The notes under the pieces are model-generated. The model saw nothing but the letters and a program-made list of their open reading frames with translations, searched no databases and was not told the DNA's origin. A stretch of 5,995 nt of DNA, from NCBI GenBank assembly GCA_019308655.1, contig JAFDHS010000066.1, forward strand, positions 1-5,995, written 5' to 3'. Shown here one piece after another: positions 1 through 4,303 of the stretch (position 1 is its first letter; every line of letters begins with the position of its first letter). The stretch is from Deltaproteobacteria bacterium. Its GTDB lineage: Bacteria; Desulfobacterota; Desulfobacteria; Desulfobacterales; JAFDHS01. Position numbers and translations under genes: made by a program.

Positions 1-593
1 TAATCTCCCGTGGCAAATTGACCGGCGGATCAGCCCTGACACAAAACCTTTCAAATAAACATAACCGTCCTTGTATTCACATAGATCTTAATCAGACCAT
101 TGAATTTGAAGCCGTTGTCGAGATCAACGCCTGGGTTATGGAAAACAACATTGAGGTGCTTAATGTCGCAGGACCCCGGGAGAGTGAAGATCGTCAAATA
201 TACAAATCAACCATGGGTATTCTGAAAAGCGTTTTTCTCCTGAGCCTGACACACAACAAATCATCTGCAAAGATACAGACCTTATCCCCGGCAGTGAACT
301 TGCCGAAAACGGTTGATGAGGCTGTTCGCAGGCTCGTTTCTGAAGTACCGCTGAAAGATAGGGTTATGATAGCCAATATGGCTGAGGGGAATCTTGATTC
401 TCTGGATTTGACATTGGGCCCATACATAAGTAATACATATGGCTTATGCGCTGAAAACAGGGAATTGATGGAATCTTGCCGGCTCTTGTCCGGAAATGAT
501 GGTCTTAATGAAGATGAGGCGTATTCGATCATCATTAATGAACTGTGGAAAAAATTGCGGGAGACACATACGTTGAAGATTATCAAATCGTGA
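1..593 (+). CDS. Putative molybdenum carrier protein (cpYpsA/SLOG type) with C-terminal DUF6794, 5'-partial
   Basis: The reading frame is open to the left window edge (ISRGKLTGGSALT...), so the true start lies outside; the TTG at 18 falls inside the conserved G-x-L-T-G-G-S segment and is not a credible start. The first ~85 visible residues match the circularly permuted YpsA-like Rossmann family annotated as putative molybdenum carrier: the LTGGSALT loop, a CIHIDL strand, and the hallmark LNVAGPRESE followed by IYKST. A second domain follows: TVDEAVRRLVSEVP, then IANMAEGNLDSLDLTLGPYI, YGLCAENRELMESC and a final II-NELWKKLRE. This fits DUF6794, a helical domain often attached to such proteins. 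Function is family-based: SLOG proteins bind nucleotide-type ligands, and the molybdenum-carrier label comes from limited homology. The TGA stop at 591-593 overlaps a GTG that can start the next gene, suggesting translational coupling with epmA. mobB further downstream makes a link to Mo-cofactor metabolism tempting but unproven. Confidence 0.82.
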   Translation, partial: ISRGKLTGGSALTQNLSNKHNRPCIHIDLNQTIEFEAVVEINAWVMENNIEVLNVAGPRESEDRQIYKSTMGILKSVFLLSLTHNKSSAKIQTLSPAVNLPKTVDEAVRRLVSEVPLKDRVMIANMAEGNLDSLDLTLGPYISNTYGLCAENRELMESCRLLSGNDGLNEDEAYSIIINELWKKLRETHTLKIIKS

Positions 594-1516
594 GAAAATC
601 AACCATGAAGAGAAATCTAAGGTTAAGATCACGGATTCTCGAAGCCATTCGGGGGTTTTTCATTGATCTTGACTATCTTGAAGTAGAAACGCCGACCCGG
701 ATTCCGGCGCCGGCCCCTGAAATGCACATTGATGCACCGGCCTCCGGCGACTGGTTTTTGCACACCTCGCCGGAATTATGCATGAAAAGGCTTCTTGCCA
801 AAGGATATCCCCGTATATTCCAGATTTGCAGATGTTTCCGGCAAGGTGAAAGAGGCAATAAGCACCTTCCCGAATTCACCATGCTTGAATGGTACACGGC
901 AAAAACCGATTATGTTGATTTGATGAATCAGTGTGAAGACCTGATAGGGTTTACGGCTCGCTATACCGGCTTTGAAACGTCTGTTTTTTATCATGTCTCG
1001 GAGGACAAGGCCTATAAAATTGACTTGAAAAAACCGTGGGACAAGATGACGGTAGCAACTGCATTTGAAAAATATGGTTCAATGCCCATGGAAGAGGCGC
1101 TGGAACGAGACAAATTTGACGAAGTGATGGCATATGAAATAGAACCCCGTCTCGGGTGCGGCAAACCGCTTTTTCTGTATGATTATCCGGCTCAAAGAGG
1201 GGCACTTGCCAGCCTGAAAGCCGATGATGACTCGGTTGCTGAACGATTTGAGCTGTATATGGCGGGACTTGAGCTTTGCAACGGCTTTACCGAACTTACC
1301 AATCCTAATGAACAAAGAGAGCGGTTTAAAGAGGAAGAAAATTACCGCCGGCTATCCGGAAAAGAAACCTATCCGATGCCGGAAAAGTTTCTGGAGTCGC
1401 TCAGGTTTATGCCGAATGCTTCAGGCAATGCGCTGGGTATCGATCGGCTGGTTATGATATTTGCCAATACAACAAAGATTGATGAGGTGGTTGCTTTTAC
1501 GCCGGAAGGACTTTAG
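590..1516 (+). CDS. epmA: EF-P--lysine lysyltransferase EpmA (PoxA/GenX), class II LysRS-like
   Basis: The product is a truncated lysyl-tRNA-synthetase paralogue that activates (R)-beta-lysine or lysine with ATP and attaches it to a lysine of elongation factor P. It lacks the N-terminal tRNA anticodon-binding domain, as in E. coli EpmA (about 325 aa). Counting from GTG 590 (308 aa), class II motifs are visible: motif 1 around residues 22-42 (FFIDLDYLEVETP), the HTSPE substrate loop at 58-62, motif 2 at about 83-102 (FRQGERGNKHLPEFTMLEWY), a LELCNGFTEL segment, and motif 3 at 279-291 (GNALGIDRLVMIF). Start choice: the frame opens at GTG 545, but 545-589 lies inside the upstream gene and encodes nothing family-like. 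GTG 590 forms a GTGA overlap with the upstream stop; ATG 605 (MKRNLRLRSRI) is an almost equally good alternative, and neither has a strong Shine-Dalgarno. EF-P and EpmB are not in the window. The 3' end overlaps convergent mobB by 20 bp. Confidence 0.93.
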   Translation: MRKSTMKRNLRLRSRILEAIRGFFIDLDYLEVETPTRIPAPAPEMHIDAPASGDWFLHTSPELCMKRLLAKGYPRIFQICRCFRQGERGNKHLPEFTMLEWYTAKTDYVDLMNQCEDLIGFTARYTGFETSVFYHVSEDKAYKIDLKKPWDKMTVATAFEKYGSMPMEEALERDKFDEVMAYEIEPRLGCGKPLFLYDYPAQRGALASLKADDDSVAERFELYMAGLELCNGFTELTNPNEQRERFKEEENYRRLSGKETYPMPEKFLESLRFMPNASGNALGIDRLVMIFANTTKIDEVVAFTPEGL

Positions 1517-1997
1517 CTAAATATTTTTTTTCAATAAATCCTGCCAGCCTTTGAATTTCTTCCAGACCGAACACAGGAACTTTAAGGTCTATTCCTTTGT
1601 CCGTCACAAAGGCGACAAGGTTTTTATGATCCGGGCAAAGAGGCATCTTGTGTCGTGTTGAGCGAAAGACCTCTATTCTTGGTCTGTCTTCCTTCTTGTA
1701 GCCTTCGGCGATAACAAGATCCATGTCATGGAAATATTTTTCAAGACAGTCCAATGTTTCACAATCTTCATCCTTTACCATTGCGATTTTACCAGGAGAT
1801 GCAACGATGACCATATCTGCTCCGGCTTGCTTATGCCGCTGGCTGTCCTTGCCTTTTTTATCAATATCAAATCCGTGAGAAGCGTGTTTGGTCGTACCTA
1901 TTTTGTAGCCCCGGTTTTTTAGCTCGGGGATGAGTCGTTCTATCAGAGTGGTTTTGCCTGATTCGGATTTTCCAACAATCGTAATAATAGGGGGCAT
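1497..1997 (-). CDS. mobB: Molybdopterin-guanine dinucleotide biosynthesis adapter protein MobB
   Basis: This is a P-loop GTPase of 166 aa, close to the usual MobB size. It is thought to assist MobA in converting molybdopterin to the guanine-dinucleotide form used by DMSO-reductase-family enzymes such as formate dehydrogenases and nitrate reductases; it acts in the cytoplasm. Visible motifs: N-terminal PPIITIVGKSESGKTTLIERL with the Walker A GKSESGKTT at residues 9-17; KHASHGFDIDKKGKDSQRHK at about 37-56, the conserved KH...D.KGKDS.RH..AG signature; then a strand ending in LVIAEGYKKEDRPRIEVFR at about 94-112, where the D-LVI-EGYK segment is typical of MobB. The ATG at 1995-1997 gives the canonical N-terminus; a modest TAAGG lies about 10 nt upstream. 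A promoter about 60 nt further upstream makes this probably a monocistronic gene. The last 20 bp overlap the end of epmA on the opposite strand. No MobA fusion is present. Confidence 0.95.
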   Translation of the reverse strand: MPPIITIVGKSESGKTTLIERLIPELKNRGYKIGTTKHASHGFDIDKKGKDSQRHKQAGADMVIVASPGKIAMVKDEDCETLDCLEKYFHDMDLVIAEGYKKEDRPRIEVFRSTRHKMPLCPDHKNLVAFVTDKGIDLKVPVFGLEEIQRLAGFIEKKYLAKVLPA

Positions 1998-2065
1998 GGG
2001 ACATTAGCCTTAACAAATATTAAATTTTGAAGACGTTTTGTTTGAAAACAACCATTTGGGCTGCG

Positions 2066-2094
2066 ATCCTAAGCCTCTGTAAGGCTGTTGTCAA
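2066..2094 (-). promoter_or_regulatory. sigma70-type promoter of mobB
   Basis: On the minus strand a perfect -35 TTGACA (2094-2089) is followed after exactly 17 bp by TAGGAT (2071-2066), 4 of 6 to the -10 consensus. Transcription would start near 2059, giving a leader of about 60 nt before the mobB ATG at 1997. Spacing and position fit well; no operator or riboswitch is evident in the leader. Confidence 0.6.
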
Positions 2095-2191
2095 GGCAAA
2101 TACGAGCCTGACTGCGTAATTCTGATTATGGTATTTTTTCTCTTACATTTGTGTGTTGCACCTTCTTTCAAAGAGGGGATTTAATTGAAGG

Positions 2192-2220
2192 ATTCCTCCC
2201 CATGAGGAGACAAGGGGAGG
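2192..2220. repeat. REP-like palindromic fragment
   Basis: CCTCCCC (2195-2201) and GGGGAGG (2214-2220) form a 7-bp perfect stem around a 12-nt loop. Read on the minus strand, the segment TTGTCTCCTCATGGGGAGG resembles the right arm of the hairpin at 2652-2678 (TTGTCTCTCCCCTCGATGGG), so it looks like a diverged, inverted relative of that repeat. It lies in the 293-base mobB-to-2291 gap, which otherwise shows only the mobB promoter and AT-rich DNA. Confidence 0.5.
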
Positions 2221-2290
2221 GGGGTATTTTTCAAAATTGACGCCCCGGCAAAAAATCTTGAACCAATAAAAAATCAAGGGGATTGAAAGA

Positions 2291-2503
2291 TTGCAGTTTG
2301 AATCCGTGGAAGCAGAGAGAAGATGGGAAATGATAGCTTCTGAAAATAAAATGCGAGTGTTAAACACAGTCTGGTGTTCACATTGTTGCAGAACAAGATC
2401 AATTGGAAGAGTTCACGGTGAAATTGTCGGTCCCTGTTTGGTTTTAAGTGGAATCTGTACAACCTGCGGGGAGAAAATTGCACGAGTTCTTGAGGATGAA
2501 TAG
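2291..2503 (+). CDS. Small CxxC...CxxC (zinc-ribbon-like) protein of unknown function
   Basis: This 70-aa ORF has two cysteine pairs: WCSHC at about residues 28-32 (followed by a further Cys) and CTTCG at about 56-60. They are separated by a short hydrophobic GPCLVLSG strand, the layout of a small zinc ribbon. The N-terminus (VEAERRWEMIASENKMRVLNTVWC) is amphipathic and Lys/Glu/Arg-rich, and the tail is acidic (RVLEDE). The start is uncertain: TTG 2291 has AAGGGG about 9 nt upstream; GTG 2306 and ATG 2330 (preceded by a purine-rich GAGAGAAG) are alternatives, all retaining both CxxC pairs. No specific family is assigned. It could be a free-standing regulator or a metal-binding accessory protein. 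It sits between two REP-like repeats and has no co-directional partner. The coherent cysteine spacing and the sensible start-to-stop structure support a real gene, but coding status is moderate. Confidence 0.6.
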   Translation: MQFESVEAERRWEMIASENKMRVLNTVWCSHCCRTRSIGRVHGEIVGPCLVLSGICTTCGEKIARVLEDE

Positions 2504-2510
2504 CCGCCCA

Positions 2511-2589
2511 CCGTAGGGATAAATTCCTTGTGGTTGACCCAATTCTTCTGTAGTTCCGTTTTGGGTACCCACAAGGGATACTCCTGCGA
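2511..2589. repeat. REP-like imperfect palindrome, GTAGGGATA...TATCC family
   Basis: The left arm 2511-2543 (CGTAGGGATAAATTCCTTGTGG, then TTGACCCAA) and the right arm 2557-2589 (TTTTGGGTACCCACAAGGGA, then TACTCCTGCG) are reverse complements apart from small bulges, around a short loop. The pattern of CACAAGGGAT plus CCTACG-like ends matches a GC-rich palindrome seen scattered between genes in many deltaproteobacterial genomes. It begins 8 bases after the stop of the small zinc-ribbon ORF, so it could also stabilise the 3' end or terminate that message. The family assignment is from memory of such repeats; the palindrome itself is directly visible. Confidence 0.7.
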
Positions 2590-2610
2590 ATTATACTCAA
2601 CGGATTTATG

Positions 2611-2678
2611 GATCTCCCACTCCCATCAAGGGAAGAGACTTTATTTGAGTTGTCTCTCCCCTCGATGGGGGAAGGATC
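2611..2678. repeat. Second REP-like hairpin (GATC-CCC...GGG-GATC)
   Basis: Left arm 2611-2639 starts GATCTCCCACTCCCATC and ends GAAGAGAC. Right arm 2652-2678 starts GTCTCTCCCCTCGATGGG and ends GGATC. They pair over about 25 positions with a few mismatches, around a 12-nt AT-rich loop. An additional GGGGGTGGGG tract follows. The class differs from the palindrome just upstream, and a diverged inverted copy lies near 2192-2220. There is no T-tract on either strand immediately after, so it is more a dispersed repeat than a terminator. Confidence 0.65.
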
Positions 2679-2728
2679 TGGGGGTGGGGTTGAAATAAAT
2701 TGATTAAATAATAAACATGGGTTTAGGG

Positions 2729-2818
2729 GTGCAAAGGAGGGGAATTTCCCCCGGTCCGGAGACAGGAGACCGGGAAAAATACTCCTGCCAAGAAGTCGCC
2801 CTCCTTTTTACTTTGCAT
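2729..2818. repeat. ~90-bp imperfect palindromic element with nested, competing stems (MITE or structured RNA)
   Basis: Outer arms GTGCAAAGGAGGG (2729-2741) and CCCTCC plus TTTGCAT (2799-2804 and 2812-2818, split by a bulge) are complementary. Inside lies a perfect 7-bp stem, CCCGGTC (2750-2756) with GACCGGG (2768-2774). A competing 6-bp pairing exists between CAGGAG (2763-2768) and CTCCTG (2782-2787); the two cannot form together. On the plus strand the element overlaps a short open frame (2717-2902) that has no protein-like character. It lies just downstream of the minus-strand riboswitch terminator, where a regulated gene would be expected. It could be a small non-autonomous mobile element or a structured RNA; I do not recognise the family. 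Confidence 0.5.
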
Positions 2819-2844
2819 ACAGCCCTCTGCCGGTATCAGAGAAC

Positions 2845-2886
2845 CAAAAAACAAAAACCCTTCAAGCTTAAAAAGCATGAAGGGTT
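2845..2886 (-). terminator. Intrinsic terminator downstream of the cobalamin riboswitch
   Basis: On the minus strand AACCCTTCATGCTT (2886-2873) pairs with AAGCTTGAAGGGTT (2869-2856): a 14-bp stem with one mismatch and a 3-nt loop. It is followed directly by TTTTTGTTTTTT (about 2857-2845). This is a textbook rho-independent terminator oriented only for minus-strand transcripts. An upstream AAGGGT (2907-2902) can pair with the ACCCTT of the terminator's 5' arm, a candidate antiterminator, so the hairpin is probably the riboswitch expression platform. Confidence 0.8.
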
Positions 2887-2967
2887 GCACCCAGTTTCTT
2901 GACCCTTGTATTTTATGTCACAATTGCCGAAATCCCTGTAACTCCGCAGAGAGAAGGCTATTTGTTA

Positions 2968-3126
2968 TCAAGGCAGGTCTTCTGACTTTCGGATCAATCT
3001 AATATCTGCACCTTCCCATCAGGCTAAACCCGGTAGTGGCATGTTGCAGAATTCGTCCCCGATTACAGCGGCGGGACCGCTCCCGATTCTCACGGGATTT
3101 CCTATTAAGCTAAAATAACACCTTGA
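2968..3126 (-). ncRNA. Cobalamin (B12) riboswitch
   Basis: The minus strand contains all landmark segments of the cobalamin riboswitch class in order. There is an AATAGGAAATCCCGTGAGAA segment (about 3106-3087), then GGAGCGGTCCCGCCGCTGTA (about 3083-3064), matching the P4-P5/L5 core, then a GGGAAGG-containing stretch, and finally the B12 box AGTCAGAAGACCTGCC (2987-2972). This RNA binds adenosyl- or methylcobalamin and normally represses a B12 synthesis or transport gene downstream. Here an 80-nt spacer leads to an intrinsic terminator, and no B12 gene follows in the window. In the spacer, a small CTC-TCTGCG-GAG hairpin (around 2956-2945) has GCGG in its loop that could make the L5-L13 kissing contact with the CCGC of L5. 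Recognition of the class is very secure; the kissing contact is inference. Confidence 0.95.
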
Positions 3127-3150
3127 ATAACTTTTACGTTATTGTATACT
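3123..3150 (+). promoter_or_regulatory. Candidate plus-strand promoter toward the yeeE-like remnant
   Basis: TTGAAT (3123-3128) and TATACT (3145-3150) are separated by 16 bp, giving good matches to both sigma70 hexamers. It points toward the start codon at 3215 and overlaps the opposing riboswitch promoter, so the two would compete for polymerase. Confidence 0.45.
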
Positions 3151-3164
3151 GTTAAGATTGTCAA
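3136..3164 (-). promoter_or_regulatory. Probable promoter of the riboswitch transcript
   Basis: A perfect minus-strand -35 TTGACA (3164-3159) lies 17 bp from TAACGT (3141-3136), a poor -10. An alternative TACAAT-like hexamer overlaps but is spaced too closely. The implied start near 3129 falls just before the riboswitch 5' end, which is the main support. Confidence 0.45.
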
Positions 3165-3214
3165 GAGATAATTTTAATAAAAAATATATGAAAATGATAA
3201 TAAAAGGATGGCTT

Positions 3215-3397
3215 ATGAACAAAAAAACCTGGAACCCTTATATTGCAGGGGCTCTTTCCGGCATGTTATTGATTTTATCGGTTTTGCGGTTTTTTTGTTC
3301 TTTTTGTTTAGATTTTTTGAGAAAAAGGGGTTATAAGAAAGCTACTGCTTCCATCGGGATATTTTCTAAACGGTCAACAAGGAGCTTTAAACTGTAG
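3215..3397 (+). pseudogene. Truncated YeeE/YedE-family transporter (5' remnant)
   Basis: ATG 3215 has a good AAGGA 6 nt upstream. The first residues, MNKKTWNPYIAGALSGMLLILSV up to about 3283, match the typical N-terminus of YeeE/YedE (DUF395, sulphur-compound transport) membrane proteins: a WNPY-AGALSG motif entering the first transmembrane helix. After that the expected GK-FG-STTFVR continuation is absent, and the frame runs through FFCSFCLDFLRKRG and a basic tail to a TAG at 3395-3397. Only about 24 of the several hundred usual residues remain, so the gene is a broken fragment, although its promoter and ribosome binding site look intact and a 60-aa product could still be made. The homology break near 3285 marks a deletion or insertion joint; transposon debris follows within 200 bp. 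Family recognition is from a short segment and therefore moderate. Confidence 0.6.
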
Positions 3398-3435
3398 CTG
3401 ATTTCTTAGTCAAGCATAGTCATAATTATTCATTT

Positions 3436-3479
3436 TGCACATAAATATAATAGCGAGAACCAAGCTGATATTTTGTGCA
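3436..3479. repeat. AT-rich inverted repeat between the two gene remnants
   Basis: TGCACATAAATAT (3436-3448) and ATATTTTGTGCA (3468-3479) form a 12-bp stem with one bulge around a loop of about 19 nt. It lies between the end of the yeeE-like remnant and the tnpB tail. It could be an insertion-sequence end or an unrelated palindrome; nothing else is recognisable in 3398-3480. Confidence 0.4.
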
Positions 3480-3480
3480 T

Positions 3481-3612
3481 AAGAAAAATAATATTAACAA
3501 ACTGGCCGTAGGTTCTACGGTGACAGCTTGTGGAGAGACAGTAAGACCTAAGCAGTTGCTTCGGGCATCCTCTGTGAAGCAGGAATTTCTCATCATTCCT
3601 GCCAATGGGTAA
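3481..3612 (+). pseudogene. tnpB: 3' tail of IS200/IS605-type tnpB (orfB) with right-end hairpin
   Basis: Frame 3481-3612 reads KKNNINKLAVGSTVTACG, then ETVRPK, a short linker, SSVKQEF, and a TAA stop at 3610-3612. This is the characteristic C-terminal tail of OrfB/TnpB proteins (NLAVG-TVTACGE-VRP ... S-KQE), lying just after the RuvC III and zinc-finger region. Everything upstream is missing: an in-frame TGA lies at 3466 and no TnpB motif precedes about 3484, so about 90% of the gene has been deleted. Overlapping the end, CAGGAAT (3580-3586) and ATTCCTG (3595-3601) form a perfect 7-bp stem, as in the subterminal right-end hairpins of this transposon family. In intact elements this segment also encodes the 3' scaffold of the omega-RNA that guides TnpB. 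No tnpA is present. Confidence 0.78.
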
Positions 3613-3646
3613 GAATGAGTAAGAAGAAAGGAACAGAATATAGCCT

Positions 3647-3865
3647 ATGTGGTATTATCAGACAAATATCGGCATGTTTAAAATTATCCGCAACACATCA
3701 GGACGGTTTGATCTGTGGATCGATAACATACAGCTTGGATCGTATCCTTCGGTAAATGCAGCCGCCGATGATGTTTACAAGCAAATGACCGGATGGGACG
3801 AATGGGACACACTGGATACGGATTCTATTCCAGCCGACCTTAGCGAATGGGTGGGTCGGGATTAA
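3647..3865 (+). CDS. Small conserved-looking protein, function unknown
   Basis: The 72-aa product begins MWYYQTNIGMFKIIRN, carries a core RFDLWIDNIQLGSYPSVNAAADDVYKQMTGWDEWD, and ends in an acidic tail rich in Asp. It has no signal peptide, membrane helix or cysteine. The layout is a two-stranded sheet (F-I-x-L-W-I...LGSY) followed by a helix with AADDVY and a TG-x-x-x-WD turn. I recall similar short proteins with GSY-S-AAADDVY and TG-DEWD signatures annotated as hypothetical in several proteobacteria; no function is known to me. ATG 3647 is the first start after an in-frame TAG at 3641; AAAGGAA lies 13 nt upstream, a rather long spacing. ATG 3674 is possible but would remove a conserved-looking strand. 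It follows the tnpB remnant and converges on ydbL with a gap of only 9 bp. Confidence 0.72.
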   Translation: MWYYQTNIGMFKIIRNTSGRFDLWIDNIQLGSYPSVNAAADDVYKQMTGWDEWDTLDTDSIPADLSEWVGRD

Positions 3866-3874
3866 GGAAAAATT

Positions 3875-4249
3875 TTATCTTTTCTGATACCATCTTCCCC
3901 TTGCATCCTGAAGCCATTCACCCGGATCAGCTTTTTTTTCTATCTGGGCCGCCCGATGTACGCCCACGACTTCCATTGTCGTACCTTCTCGCTTGGCGAT
4001 TGAAGCGTATACTTTACCGCGATCACTGTTTTCAGCATCGACCACGTCTTTTTTTTCTTTTTTATTGGTAATAAATTCCAGAAAACCTTTATTGTTTTCA
4101 CCGACGATATGTTTTTGTTTGAGAACCTTTATAATCGGCAGGCGGGCTTTGAACCGTTCTTTTAAATTTGCGGCAAAAGCGGCTGAATATGTCGAACTTA
4201 TTCCCAAAAGGCAGAGTATAAGCAGTATTCCCCAAATTTTATTTTTCAT
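3875..4249 (-). CDS. ydbL: YdbL family periplasmic protein (DUF1318)
   Basis: The 124-aa protein has a clear Sec signal peptide: MKNK, a hydrophobic stretch WGILLILCLLGISS, and a probable cut after AFA at residue 26. The mature part matches DUF1318: VGENNKGFLEFI at about 49-60, then AENSDRGKVYASIAKREG at about 72-89, AQIEKKADPGEWLQ at about 101-114, and a terminal GRWYQK. Both GEW-Q and RW--K are family hallmarks. In E. coli the ydbL product is periplasmic and modulates the assembly of YdbH-YnbE; the same role is inferred here from gene order. The start is secured by GGAGGTG 4 nt upstream of ATG 4249, the strongest ribosome binding site in the window. It is the last gene of the operon, 54 bp after ynbE, and has no obvious terminator before the convergent small ORF. 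Confidence 0.92.
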   Translation of the reverse strand: MKNKIWGILLILCLLGISSTYSAAFAANLKERFKARLPIIKVLKQKHIVGENNKGFLEFITNKKEKKDVVDAENSDRGKVYASIAKREGTTMEVVGVHRAAQIEKKADPGEWLQDARGRWYQKR

Positions 4250-4303
4250 AGTTCACCTCCATATCTTGATTCTTTTCGTACGGATCATAAAAATATACGG
4301 ATC

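Noticed and set aside
545..589. N-terminal extension of EpmA from GTG 545
   Set aside because: The 15 extra residues overlap the DUF6794 coding end and resemble nothing in EpmA; later starts give the family-like N-terminus.
2060..2130. Possible tRNA-like or small RNA fold in the mobB upstream region
   Set aside because: No cloverleaf, no T-loop GTTCGA-type sequence; the short repeats of AAGGC/GCCT there do not make a stable structure.
2274..2600. 108-codon minus-strand open frame that would be the only candidate gene after the riboswitch
   Set aside because: It is antisense to the zinc-ribbon ORF and starts inside a REP palindrome, has no ribosome binding site of note and no B12-related or other recognisable motif.
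2150..2700. CRISPR array suspected from repeated GC-rich blocks
   Set aside because: The blocks are palindromes of different families with irregular spacing; there are no regular direct repeats and spacers.
2717..2902. 61-codon plus-strand open frame
   Set aside because: It lies across the palindromic element and the minus-strand terminator; its composition is explained by those structures and it shows no domain-like pattern.
3340..3410. Minus-strand reading with a protein-like segment (SYSLKLLVDRLENIPMEAVAF)
   Set aside because: Only about 24 codons between stops and without a start; possibly a gene fragment brought in by the rearrangement, but too short to call.
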